Assembly: GCA_023663365.1 (NCBI GenBank)
Contig: JAMPHP010000010.1
Coordinates: 1 to 33,976 of the forward strand
Reading direction: 5' to 3'
DNA: 33,976 nucleotides
Source of the DNA: Muribaculaceae bacterium
Lineage (GTDB): Bacteria; Bacteroidota; Bacteroidia; Bacteroidales; Muribaculaceae
The position numbers and the translations under genes were made by a program. This document shows, piece after piece, positions 1 through 7,869 of this stretch. Every line of letters starts with the position of its first letter. Position 1 is the first letter of the stretch. Under the pieces are notes generated by a model. The model saw only the letters and a program-made list of their open reading frames with translations. It was not told the origin of the DNA and did not search any database.

Positions 1-110
1 TGCGGGCTTCAACCTCACGCTAAGATTGCACGACCTGCCAAGGCAGGTCTACTGATGACATGAGTTTTCTGCACTGCCATTTCGGCTTGTGCCTGAATAT
101 TAAACAATTT
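1..110. other. Intergenic segment with a short perfect inverted repeat
   Basis: No gene is visible in this segment, which lies downstream of the minus-strand protease gene. GACCTGCC at 32-39 is followed by AA and its exact complement GGCAGGTC at 42-49. Read on the minus strand the repeat is downstream of the protease stop, but no T-tract follows, so it is at best a weak transcript-end hairpin. The window edge prevents assigning it to a neighbour. Confidence 0.5.
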
Positions 111-2198
111 TTAGATTGCCACGACTTTTGCCCCATTGTCGCTGCGCACGATATAGAAGCCTGAGGGGAGGCCGTCGAGCTTTATGCGGCCGTTGTCGGA
201 GCGAGCCATGAGCGTGCCGGCGAGGTTGTGGAGCGTGCACGGGCGGTTGACAGTCAGCGTGTTGCTATGGCGCTCTATGGTGAGTGCTCCTGCATCGACC
301 GCCGATGGTCCTGCCAGCGATGCTTTGCGGCGCAGCACTTCGCGGATGCCTGCCTCGGCATCGAATTTTCCGGCGCCCCATGCCACGGGGTCGGCTTCCA
401 TGGCGGGCTCACGCCGTGCGGTGGCTGCGATGATGTCGAGCACGTCGTGTGCGGTGAGCGCCGGGTCGGCCTCGAGCCACGTGGCTATCGCTCCGGCTAC
501 GGCGGGTGCCGACATTGATGTGCCCCACTTCAGCCCCCAGTAGTTTGTGCGGCCGTCGGTCTCCGAGGTGGCGATGATGTCGGGGTGGTCGGGGCGCTTG
601 TCGAAGTCGTAGGATGATAGTACGCTGACTATGGCCGCACCCGGAGCCGACACATGCGGCAGGGTGCGCCCGTCGATGAGCGTGCCCCGCGACGACCATG
701 GGGTGATTTGCCCGAGCGGGTGGTCGGCGGCGATGCCGTCGGGGTTGCCGGCGGCGGTGACCCATGAGTTGCGGGTGGTGTGCGCTCCCACGCATATCAC
801 GCCTTGTGCGCAGGCCATCGACGATATGGAAAATTCATCGCTACCGGCAGTCCATCCCTGGAGGCCTGCCGAGTAGAAAGAGCCTTCGGAGCTTTCGGTG
901 TTGAGGTCGATGCGCTGGCCTGGCGAGCCTTCCACGATGATGCCGAGGCCGTAGCGCCCTTTGCCGTTGGTGTCGGAGCGGCGCTCTATGCGGTAGGCGA
1001 TGTAGAAGTTGGGGCGGCTGTTGGTGTCGGAGTTGAGGCTGTACTCGATGGCGAAATAGCTCTCCTTGAAGTACTCGGTAAATGTGGGATCGACCGTGAG
1101 GTCGGGGATTTTGTCGGCAAGGTCGGGCGTGCCGATGAGCATCGGTTCGCCGGGCTCCGATATGCAGGAGTAGCGTGCGAGCTCGGCGCCTGTCTGTCGG
1201 TCGACGATTACGGGCGTGAGCGTCATCGGGCGTGAATCGCCGCTCCATATACCTGCAAAGCCGTCGTTGCCGGGATAGATGAATGTGCGGATGGCGGCAT
1301 CGTCGGCGCTGAGGGTGCGCGAGATGGAGTTGGTGCGGCCGTGATAGTTTCCGGCGGAGAGCACGAGGATGGCATCGTCGCCGGCGGCCTCGGCGAGCCC
1401 GCGGGCAAAGTCGTCGGTGCCGTCGTGGGGGCCGCAGAAGTCGGATATCGAGAGGTTTATCACGCAAGGCCGACCCGTAGCCCGGGCCAGGGCGGCAATG
1501 TCGGCCACGCCGCTTACGATGTTTGCGTCGAGGAGGGCGCCGCAGCCCACGGCGATGTCGGCATCGGGTGCCATACCTGAGTATGGGCTGCCTTCGCAGA
1601 AGCCTGCCATCGTGCCCAGCACGTGGCTGCCGTGCGACTCGCCGATGAGGTCGGTGGTGAGGGTGTCGATGTCGGCGGCCCGGGTATAAGCGGTGCACTC
1701 GCCTTCGTCGGAATATATGGCGACGCTCTCGATGCGCGGGCGTCCGTCGCGGCTGAATGAGGGGTTGGCGAAGTCGAAGCCGGTGTCGAAGAGCCCGGCC
1801 AGCACGCCGCGGCCTGTGTAGGCACGCCTATCTATGCCTGGAGCGCTGCGCACGACATCGGCATGAGTGTCGGCTGCGCTGAGGTCGTTGCAGAGCCCAA
1901 CGCGGCGCCCTATGTGGATGCGGCGCACGGCCTCGTGCCCGGCAGCTGCCTCGAGGGCTTCGAGTGTGCCGCGTGCTACTGCCATACCGGGCGATATGGG
2001 CTGCACCTCGAGACCGCAGTCGGAGAGAATGTCGCAGTTGCCGTCGATGCTCACGATGGCGGCGAGCTGCTTTTGGGCTCGGGAGGCCGCTGTGCTGTCG
2101 ATGGCCAGGGCCACGCGCGAGCCGGCGTCGAACTTCGGGGATATTGCCGCCGCCGTGGCGGATGCTGCTAAAAGGAGTGCGGAGAAGAGTGTTTTCAT
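111..2198 (-). CDS. Secreted subtilisin-like S8 family serine peptidase
   Basis: This 695-aa protein should be an exported endopeptidase of the subtilase family. A signal peptide covers about residues 1-18. The catalytic triad is visible: Asp138 in LFDTG, His189 in SHGSHV and Ser561 in GTSMSAPA, with the oxyanion Asn284 in LSAGN. About 150 residues (roughly 310-460) separate the oxyanion region from the later core and probably form an inserted beta-rich domain, as in other large Bacteroidetes subtilases. The C-terminus ends in a short segment (LPSGFYIVRSDNG) like the last strand of Bacteroidetes type A sorting domains, so type IX secretion is possible but not proven. The start ATG overlaps the xerD stop as ATGA, implying translational coupling. 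The substrate is unknown. Confidence 0.9.
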   Translation of the reverse strand: MKTLFSALLLAASATAAAISPKFDAGSRVALAIDSTAASRAQKQLAAIVSIDGNCDILSDCGLEVQPISPGMAVARGTLEALEAAAGHEAVRRIHIGRRVGLCNDLSAADTHADVVRSAPGIDRRAYTGRGVLAGLFDTGFDFANPSFSRDGRPRIESVAIYSDEGECTAYTRAADIDTLTTDLIGESHGSHVLGTMAGFCEGSPYSGMAPDADIAVGCGALLDANIVSGVADIAALARATGRPCVINLSISDFCGPHDGTDDFARGLAEAAGDDAILVLSAGNYHGRTNSISRTLSADDAAIRTFIYPGNDGFAGIWSGDSRPMTLTPVIVDRQTGAELARYSCISEPGEPMLIGTPDLADKIPDLTVDPTFTEYFKESYFAIEYSLNSDTNSRPNFYIAYRIERRSDTNGKGRYGLGIIVEGSPGQRIDLNTESSEGSFYSAGLQGWTAGSDEFSISSMACAQGVICVGAHTTRNSWVTAAGNPDGIAADHPLGQITPWSSRGTLIDGRTLPHVSAPGAAIVSVLSSYDFDKRPDHPDIIATSETDGRTNYWGLKWGTSMSAPAVAGAIATWLEADPALTAHDVLDIIAATARREPAMEADPVAWGAGKFDAEAGIREVLRRKASLAGPSAVDAGALTIERHSNTLTVNRPCTLHNLAGTLMARSDNGRIKLDGLPSGFYIVRSDNGAKVVAI

Positions 2199-3121
2199 CG
2201 GGTCATGTTTCGCGGATGGTGCATGAGGATTTCCTCGCGCAGATGGCTGTTGTCGAGGTGGAGGTATATCTCGGTGGTGGCTATCGACTCGTGGCCGAGC
2301 ATCTGCTGGATTGCGCGCAGGTTGGCACCGCCCTCGAGGAGGTGTGTGGCGAATGAGTGTCGCAGCGTGTGGGGCGAGATGGTTTTGCGGACGCCGGCAG
2401 CTTCGGCGGCGGCACGCACGATGTAGAATACCATCACGCGTGTGAGGTGGGCGCCGCGGCGGTTGAGGAAGAGGTAGTCCTCCTCGCCCCGCTTCACGGG
2501 GGCGCCCCTGTCGGCCCGCTCGTCGAGGTAGAGCTGTATCTGCTCTACCGAAACATCGCTCATCGGCACCATGCGCTCCTTGGAGCCTTTGCCGTCGACT
2601 ATGAGGAAGCCTTTGGCCAGGTCGACACGCCTGCTCTGCAGCTCGCAGAGCTCGGTGACGCGCAGCCCCGAGCCGTAGAGCACCTCGAGGATGGCGCGGT
2701 TGCGCCTGCCCTGAGGCTCGCCGAGGTCTATGCCCTCGAGCATGGACTGCACTTCGTGCACGCTGAGGACTTCGGGGAGGTGCTTGCCGAGTTTGGGGCC
2801 TTGCAGGTCGGCCGCGGGGTTGGCCGTGATGATACCTTCGACTATGAGGTAGCGGAAGAAAGAGCGTATGCCCGACACGATGCGTGCCTGTGTGCGTGGT
2901 GCCACGCCGAGCCCGTGCAGGTCCATGACAAAAGCGTGGAGCTGCTCAGCCGATGCTTCGGCGATGCCACTGCCCGGCACTCCCTCGGCAATCCAGCTGT
3001 CGAGCTTCCCGACGTCGGCAAGATAGGCCGTGCGGGTGTTTTGGCTCAGGCCTCGCTCAAGCATGAGAAAGGCTTCGTAGTGTGGCCGGAGGGCGGCGTA
3101 TGAGAGTTCGTGCGAGCTCAT
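2195..3121 (-). CDS. xerD: Site-specific tyrosine recombinase XerD
   Basis: This 308-aa tyrosine recombinase is of the XerC/XerD class that resolves chromosome dimers at dif. An N-terminal SAM-like DNA-binding domain spans about residues 10-95. The catalytic domain holds the full set: Arg154 (GLRVTEL), Lys178 (GKGSKER), His251 and Arg254 (HTLRH), His277 (GHES) and the nucleophile Tyr286 (EIYLHL). The length is typical for XerD, and no phage or integron genes lie nearby, so a housekeeping role is more likely than a phage integrase. It overlaps both the upstream DUF4294 gene and the downstream protease gene by 4 nt (ATGA). XerC cannot be wholly excluded from sequence alone. Confidence 0.92.
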   Translation of the reverse strand: MSSHELSYAALRPHYEAFLMLERGLSQNTRTAYLADVGKLDSWIAEGVPGSGIAEASAEQLHAFVMDLHGLGVAPRTQARIVSGIRSFFRYLIVEGIITANPAADLQGPKLGKHLPEVLSVHEVQSMLEGIDLGEPQGRRNRAILEVLYGSGLRVTELCELQSRRVDLAKGFLIVDGKGSKERMVPMSDVSVEQIQLYLDERADRGAPVKRGEEDYLFLNRRGAHLTRVMVFYIVRAAAEAAGVRKTISPHTLRHSFATHLLEGGANLRAIQQMLGHESIATTEIYLHLDNSHLREEILMHHPRNMTR

Positions 3122-3759
3122 AGTGTGCCTTGTTCGACAGAGCGCGCTATGCGGTCGAGCATGGCGTCGTTTTTGTCCTTTGCGGGGGTATAGCTGCTCT
3201 TGAGGCTCACACCGAAGAGCTTACCGAAGCCCTGCCAGAAAGTTGCACGGAACGAACCGAGGAATGCCTTTACGATGTCATAGCTCGATTGGTGAGTCTC
3301 CCGCTGTACGAGCTTTATAAGCACTTTCGCCTGCCGCTTGGAGAAGCGCTTGAGCACGGGTTTGTACTGCTCGAAGAGGGCTTTTTCCATCTTTTTGAGG
3401 TAGTCCTCGCGCTCTTTCTGAGTGGGGAATGTTTCGATGTACTCATAGGTCTCGACGAGGGTCTCGGCGATTAATTTGGCGTAGGGTAGCGTGAGCTTCA
3501 CGTCGCGCACGGTGCGCCAGTAGTATTCCTCCTCTTTCTTATTCTTGAATTTCATGGGAGGATACACTGTGAGCTCGCGCAAGTGTAGCACCATCATGGA
3601 GTCGCCTTGCTCATCGATGCGCCAGGAGTATCCCCGGTAGGGGTCGCGCACCACGTCGGGCAGCTCCTCGGCCTCGGCTCTCGCACGCACGGGGTCGGGC
3701 TTGCGGCCATATAGCGAAGCCGTCGATAGCAGGAGTAATATAAGGAGGAGATGGCGCAT
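3118..3759 (-). CDS. DUF4294 domain-containing protein with signal peptide
   Basis: This 213-aa protein belongs, by my recognition, to the Bacteroidetes-specific DUF4294 family, whose function is unknown. A hydrophobic signal peptide covers about residues 1-18, so it is probably periplasmic. The rest is rich in charged helices. The conserved-looking part includes LRELTVYPPMKFKNKKEEE and YYWRTVRDVKLTLPYAK, followed by a lysine- and glutamate-rich region and a C-terminal segment with WQGFGKLFG. It is the first gene of the overlapping trio with xerD and the S8 protease. I see no consensus promoter between the tRNA terminator (3771-3804) and its start, so expression may depend on readthrough or a non-consensus promoter. 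Confidence 0.8.
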   Translation of the reverse strand: MRHLLLILLLLSTASLYGRKPDPVRARAEAEELPDVVRDPYRGYSWRIDEQGDSMMVLHLRELTVYPPMKFKNKKEEEYYWRTVRDVKLTLPYAKLIAETLVETYEYIETFPTQKEREDYLKKMEKALFEQYKPVLKRFSKRQAKVLIKLVQRETHQSSYDIVKAFLGSFRATFWQGFGKLFGVSLKSSYTPAKDKNDAMLDRIARSVEQGTL

Positions 3760-3770
3760 ATTAGATAAAC

Positions 3771-3804
3771 AAAAAGGACATCGCTACGGCTTAGTGCGAT
3801 GCCC
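3771..3804 (-). terminator. Rho-independent terminator of the tRNA-Arg unit
   Basis: Read on the minus strand, a 9-bp stem pairs GGGCATCGC with GCGATGTCC (one G-T pair) around an 11-nt loop and is followed by TTTTTGTTT. It sits just after the second-transcribed tRNA gene and 12 nt before the DUF4294 start codon, separating the tRNA transcript from the protein operon. Confidence 0.8.
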
Positions 3805-3810
3805 TGATTG

Positions 3811-3884
3811 TGACTGATACAGGATTCAAACCTGTAACCTTCTGATCCGTAGTCAGATGCTCTATTCAGTTGAGCTAATCAGCC
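3811..3884 (-). tRNA. tRNA-Arg (anticodon ACG)
   Basis: The 74-nt cloverleaf reads GGCTGAT acceptor, TA, GCTC/GAGC D stem, TCTGA-CTACGGA-TCAGA anticodon arm, ACAGG/CCTGT T stem with TTTGAAT loop, and ATCAGTC closing acceptor with discriminator A. The anticodon is ACG, whose A34 would be edited to inosine to read CGU, CGC and CGA. CCA is not encoded. It lies 44 nt from an almost identical copy. Confidence 0.95.
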
Positions 3885-3928
3885 GTCAATAAACTACTAC
3901 TAATTATGAAATGAAACCAAAAATTTCG

Positions 3929-4002
3929 TGACCGATACAGGATTCAAACCTGTAACCTTCTGATCCGTAGTCAGATGCTCTATTCAGTTGAGCTAATCGG
4001 CC
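3929..4002 (-). tRNA. tRNA-Arg (anticodon ACG), second copy
   Basis: This is a 74-nt cloverleaf nearly identical to the neighbouring copy, including the CTACGGA anticodon loop. Its acceptor is GGCCGAT paired with ATCGGTC, where the other copy has GGCTGAT with ATCAGTC, a compensated C-G for T-A change. It is transcribed first from the promoter at 4027-4058. CCA is not encoded. Confidence 0.95.
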
Positions 4003-4026
4003 TTAGACTTTTTGCCGTTTGCGGTG

Positions 4027-4058
4027 CAAAGTTACGACAATGTTTTCTATTGTGCAAA
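4027..4058 (-). promoter_or_regulatory. Bacteroidales-type promoter for the tRNA-Arg pair
   Basis: On the minus strand, TTTG (4055-4058) is followed by 20 bp and then TAACTTTG (4027-4034). This matches the -33 TTTG and -7 TAnnTTTG consensus of the Bacteroidetes primary sigma factor exactly. The predicted start lies near 4020, some 18 nt before the first tRNA. Confidence 0.85.
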
Positions 4059-4269
4059 TATTTAACGTATTTTTAATTTAGCTCCGAAATTTCTTAATAG
4101 GTATTAATTTCGCTCAGTCCGATTAAACCTTGAACGGGCAGCTCCGTCAAATAAACAGTAATAAGACAAATGAGAGTTTAGCAGATATAAAACTAACTTT
4201 TTTGGATAGACAGAGAAAAGCCCCGACTCGCGAAGAATCAGGGCTTTTTCGTTTATAGTCGCGGGAGCC
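4059..4269. other. Intergenic region between tRNA promoter and nrdJ end
   Basis: This AT-rich stretch holds no supported gene. It contains the nrdJ terminator at 4216-4249 and nothing else I recognise. An open frame extends across part of it from the minus strand but has no signal, motif or start context. Confidence 0.6.
4216..4249 (-). terminator. Terminator downstream of nrdJ
   Basis: AAAAGCCC (4216-4223) pairs with GGGCTTTT (4241-4248), and the stem extends inward toward a loop containing TTCGCG. The A/T-rich flanks give the appearance of an intrinsic terminator about 20 nt after the nrdJ stop. The T-run following the stem on the minus strand is short (TTTTC). Confidence 0.75.
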
Positions 4270-6807
4270 TTAGCCGCACTTGGATGTGCCGCAGGATGTG
4301 CAGATGAGGCAACCCTCCTGATAGATGAGTGTTTCCTGGCCGCAGTTGGGGCACTTCTGTCCGGCGGCGGTGGTGCCGTTGGGCAGGTATTTCTTGAGTG
4401 CGCGCTCCACGCCGATCTTCCATGTGTTGATGGAGCTTGAGTTGAGCTCAAGACCGCCTACGAGTTTGAGTACCTGGTCGATAGGCATACCGTAGCGGAG
4501 GACGCCGGATATGAGTTTGGCGTAGTTCCAGTACTCGGGGTTGAACTTGTCGGAAAGGCCTTCGATGGTGGTTTTGTGTCCGCGCTTGTTGATAAACTGG
4601 AAGTCGTAGCGCTTGTTGCCGTCGGCATCTACGGCTTTGATAATCTTGCCGTGTGTCACCGACTTGGGCAGGAAGAGGCCGTCTTCGTCGTCGGCAAGGC
4701 CGGTGAAGATTTCGTAGGGGCGGCCGTCTACGAGGCCTACGAATGCAATCCACTTCTCCTTGTTGTTCTGGAAGCGGACCACATCGGCTTCGAGCTCAAT
4801 GGGGCGCTTGGCCATGATGGGCTTGTGCTCGGCGCTGCCATCTTTTTTCTTATCCTTATCCACGGCCACGAGCACGCCGGAGCGTGAGCCGTCGCGGTAT
4901 ACGGTGCAGCCCTTGCAGCCTGCGTGCCATGCCTGGCGGTAGAGGCTGTCGACGGCTTCTACCGAGATGTCGGCGGGGAGGTTGATGGTCACAGATATTG
5001 AGTGGTCCACCCACTTCTGGATTCGGCCCTGCATGTTCACTTTCTCGAGCCAGTCGATGTCGTTGGCGGTGGCGCCGGCATAGGGCGAGCGGGCCACAAT
5101 ATCGTCGAGCTCAGCCTGCGAGTAGTGCTTATCAGTGTCGATGCCGGCAATCTTCATCCAGTCGAGGAACTTGGGATGGTACACGATATACTCCTCGAAA
5201 GCGTCGCCTGAGTCGTCGACGTAGTCGACACGTGCGGCAGTCTCGGCGGCATTGATTTTGCGGCGGCGCTTGTACACGGGCATAAAAACCGGCTCGATGC
5301 CCGACGATGTGCGGGTCATGAGGCTCGTGGTGCCCGTGGGTGCTATGGTGAGGCAGGCGATGTTGCGGCGGCCTACGGCCTTCATGCGCTCGTAGAGTGC
5401 GGGGTCGGCTTCGGCAAGGCGCTGTATGTAGGGATTGGCGGCTTCACGCTCGGTGTCGTATACCTCGAAGGCACCGCGCTGAGCAGCCATTTCGACCGAC
5501 TCGGTGTAGGCAGCCAGAGCCACGGCACGGTGCACGCTCTCGCTGAAAGCTGTGGCTTCGGGTGTGCCGTAGCGCAGCCCCATGGCGGCTATCATGTCGC
5601 CCTCGGCGGTGGTGCCGAGGCCTGTGCGGCGGCCGCGGAGTGTCTTGGTGCGGATTTTGTGCCAGAGGTTTCGCTCGGGGCCTTTTACTTCGTCGGGCTC
5701 GGGGTCTTTGTCGATTTTTTCGAGGATGAGTTCAATCTTCTCCATCTCGAGGTCGATGATGTCGTCCATGATGCGCTGGGCGCGGCGCACGTGGTGCGTG
5801 AGGAGCTCGTAGTTGAAACGTGCCTTGTCGGTAAAAGGATTTTCGACGAAAGAGTAGAGGTTGATGGCGAGCAGTCGGCAGCTGTCGTAGGGGCAGAGGG
5901 GTATCTCGCCGCAGGGGTTGGTCGAAATTGTCTCAAAACCGAGGTCGGCGTAGCAGTCGGGCACCGACTCGCGCCTGATGGTATCCCAGAAGAGTACGCC
6001 GGGCTCGGCGGAGCGCCATGCGTTGTGCACGATTTTCTTCCAGAGCGCTGCCGCGTCGATTTCTTTTGTCACCAGAGGCTCGGCAGTGTTTACGGGGAAA
6101 GTCTGGAGATAAGGCTCACCGCTCTCGACGGCACGCATGAAGTCGTCGTCGATGCGCACCGACACGTTTGCGCCGGTCACTTTGCCGGGCGTCATCTTGG
6201 CATCGATGAAGGCTTCGGAGTCGGGGTGCTTGATAGATACGGTCATCATCAGAGCACCACGGCGGCCATCCTGTGCTACCTCGCGGGTAGAGTTGGAGTA
6301 CCGCTCCATGAACGGCACCAGGCCTGTTGATGTGAGTGCCGAGTTCTTCACTGCCATCCCTTTGGGGCGGAGGTGCGAGAGGTCGTGGCCCACGCCGCCG
6401 CGGCGCTTCATGAGCTGCACCTGCTCCTGATCGACGCGCATGATGCCGCCGTAGCTGTCGGGCTTGCCGTCGAGGCCGATCACAAAGCAGTTGGAGAGCG
6501 AGCCCACCTGAAGGTTGTTGCCGATGCCGGCCATGGGGCTGCCCTGAGGCACCACATAGCGGAAGTCGCGGAGGAGGTCGAAGATTTCGTCTTCGTCCAT
6601 TCCGGCCGGATATGTCGATTCGATGCGTGCGAGTTCGCGTGCGAGGCGCCGGTGCATATCGTCGGGCGTGCGCTCGTAGATATTACCGTCGCTGTCTTTG
6701 AGGGCGTATTTTGTCACCCATACCTGAGCGGCGAGCTCGTCGCCGCCGAAGTATTCGAGAGAGGCATTGTAAGCTTCTTCGTAGGAGTAGATTTGCGCTG
6801 TTTCCAT
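4270..6807 (-). CDS. nrdJ: Adenosylcobalamin-dependent (class II) ribonucleotide reductase
   Basis: This 845-aa enzyme reduces ribonucleotides to deoxyribonucleotides using a cobalamin-generated thiyl radical, so it works with or without oxygen. Key elements seen are Cys107 in SNCFV, the thiyl-radical Cys299 in the NPCGE loop (297-301), the APTGTTS phosphate-binding loop (489-495) and the GCKGCTVYRDGSR motif (630-642) typical of NrdJ. A C-terminal cysteine cluster (CPNCG at 819-823, CLICTSC at 833-839, Cys844) forms a zinc-ribbon-like tail thought to relay electrons from thioredoxin. There is no N-terminal ATP cone of obvious form. The gene stands alone with its own terminator. I see no cobalamin riboswitch in its short leader. 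Confidence 0.95.
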   Translation of the reverse strand: METAQIYSYEEAYNASLEYFGGDELAAQVWVTKYALKDSDGNIYERTPDDMHRRLARELARIESTYPAGMDEDEIFDLLRDFRYVVPQGSPMAGIGNNLQVGSLSNCFVIGLDGKPDSYGGIMRVDQEQVQLMKRRGGVGHDLSHLRPKGMAVKNSALTSTGLVPFMERYSNSTREVAQDGRRGALMMTVSIKHPDSEAFIDAKMTPGKVTGANVSVRIDDDFMRAVESGEPYLQTFPVNTAEPLVTKEIDAAALWKKIVHNAWRSAEPGVLFWDTIRRESVPDCYADLGFETISTNPCGEIPLCPYDSCRLLAINLYSFVENPFTDKARFNYELLTHHVRRAQRIMDDIIDLEMEKIELILEKIDKDPEPDEVKGPERNLWHKIRTKTLRGRRTGLGTTAEGDMIAAMGLRYGTPEATAFSESVHRAVALAAYTESVEMAAQRGAFEVYDTEREAANPYIQRLAEADPALYERMKAVGRRNIACLTIAPTGTTSLMTRTSSGIEPVFMPVYKRRRKINAAETAARVDYVDDSGDAFEEYIVYHPKFLDWMKIAGIDTDKHYSQAELDDIVARSPYAGATANDIDWLEKVNMQGRIQKWVDHSISVTINLPADISVEAVDSLYRQAWHAGCKGCTVYRDGSRSGVLVAVDKDKKKDGSAEHKPIMAKRPIELEADVVRFQNNKEKWIAFVGLVDGRPYEIFTGLADDEDGLFLPKSVTHGKIIKAVDADGNKRYDFQFINKRGHKTTIEGLSDKFNPEYWNYAKLISGVLRYGMPIDQVLKLVGGLELNSSSINTWKIGVERALKKYLPNGTTAAGQKCPNCGQETLIYQEGCLICTSCGTSKCG

Positions 6808-6825
6808 AGTGATGATTTACGAGCG

Positions 6826-6857
6826 CAAAGATGGCGATTTTCCTGCGATTTTGCAAG
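6826..6857 (-). promoter_or_regulatory. Probable promoter of nrdJ
   Basis: On the minus strand CTTG (6854-6857) lies exactly 20 bp before CATCTTTG (6826-6833). That matches TTTG-N20-TAnnTTTG with one mismatch in each box. The predicted transcript start would leave a leader of only about 12 nt before the ATG at 6807, too short for a riboswitch. Confidence 0.5.
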
Positions 6858-6968
6858 TGTGTCAATGCCAAAATGGCGGGGGTGTTGATAAGTCGGGCGC
6901 GATGTGAGTTCTTGTGATAGACTTTTGTTTGCGGATGCGTTGGCGTTTTCGGGTGCGTACGCCTTCGT

Positions 6969-6988
6969 GGTCGCCATTGATGGCGACC
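6969..6988 (-). other. Stem-loop between the lipoprotein pair and nrdJ
   Basis: GGTCGCCA and TGGCGACC form a perfect 8-bp stem with a TTGA loop, about 30 nt after the stop of the downstream lipoprotein gene. No T-tract follows on either strand, so it may stabilise a 3' end rather than terminate on its own. The rest of 6858-7017 shows nothing recognisable. Confidence 0.45.
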
Positions 6989-7017
6989 GTACTTATGTGG
7001 CGGGGGATGTTGATTGC

Positions 7018-7869
7018 CTATTCTTCCGACCAGGTATAAGAGTTGGTGCGTTGGAACGTGTAATTCATCACTCCGTGCTCGTCGTAGTATTGGTATTCGG
7101 CGAAGCGCTGCACCGGTCTTCCCTTGTGGTCGAATGTATAGCTGTAGTTCGTGATGGAGGAAATGTAGGTTTCATCAGGCTCTCCACTCCTTGAATAGAC
7201 TGTTATACGCTCTATGAGCTTCGGACTGACCACTCCAAAAAAGCCTTCGCCCTCAAGCAGCCCGAGCTTGTTGAGACCGTATGTGTCGGGTGTCGAAGTG
7301 TAGGTGTATTCAGTGATGCAATTGCTCCAATACGACGAAGCCTCCCTGACCAAAGTGTTGCCATCCCATTCGTATTCTTTGACGCTGCTGCATTCGTGGT
7401 AGCTATCGTAGCACAGATAAGAGCGCAGCCGGCGCTTGCTGTCGTAGATATATTCAATGGATCTTTGAGTGGTGGTGCCACCTGTCATGAAATCCTTGCC
7501 TTCCAGAATTCCTGAGGTGATGAGCCCGTTCTCCACCTTTAATTTCTGAGTGCTTTTTAGCGGCTCGGGGTAGAGGTCAAACACATCATTGACATGATAG
7601 ACGGTAATCAGGTCCGAAGCATATTCGAAATCCTGACTATGCTTTTGGGTGGAGCCGATGTACCGCGTGAGCCGGGATAGTCGGCCTTGGCTATCGTAGC
7701 TGTACTCGATAGTGTCGTACTCGTCGCTTTGTTTTATGATTTTTCCTGACCGTGTATTGTCCGGCTCGTCGGAAGAGCAGGCCGAAATCAGTGCCACAAA
7801 GAGCGGGAGGCAAGCAAGGCGCAGGGCGCAGTGTACAGTGCCGGATAAGCGTCGTACTATTTTTTCCAT
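7018..7869 (-). CDS. Lipoprotein with YD-like repeats (DUF4595-like)
   Basis: This 283-aa predicted lipoprotein has a signal peptide ending in the lipobox LISAC, with lipidated Cys31 followed by SSDEPD, which suggests surface or outer-membrane placement. At least four short tyrosine-rich repeats of the form Y-x-Y/W-D-x-x-G/R-R occur near residues 55-70, 138-154, 163-180 and 242-259 (YSYDSQGRL, YIYDSKRRL, YEWDGNTL, YTFDHKGRP). This resembles the RHS/YD-like and DUF4595 lipoproteins of Bacteroidales. The segment GFFGVVSPKLIERI around residue 210 parallels a segment of the neighbouring gene, suggesting a tandem paralogue. It overlaps that upstream gene by 13 nt. Base composition looks lower in GC than its surroundings. 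Function unknown. Confidence 0.75.
   Translation of the reverse strand: MEKIVRRLSGTVHCALRLACLPLFVALISACSSDEPDNTRSGKIIKQSDEYDTIEYSYDSQGRLSRLTRYIGSTQKHSQDFEYASDLITVYHVNDVFDLYPEPLKSTQKLKVENGLITSGILEGKDFMTGGTTTQRSIEYIYDSKRRLRSYLCYDSYHECSSVKEYEWDGNTLVREASSYWSNCITEYTYTSTPDTYGLNKLGLLEGEGFFGVVSPKLIERITVYSRSGEPDETYISSITNYSYTFDHKGRPVQRFAEYQYYDEHGVMNYTFQRTNSYTWSEE

Noticed and set aside
2195-3121. Tyrosine recombinase as marker of an integrated element
   Set aside because: Sequence and length fit XerD, the neighbours are Bacteroidetes chromosomal genes, and although tRNA genes are nearby I found no attachment-site duplication or phage genes.
6808-7017. Cobalamin riboswitch upstream of nrdJ
   Set aside because: I could not find a B12-box-like core, and the predicted leader is too short. 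The only structure is a simple 8-bp hairpin.
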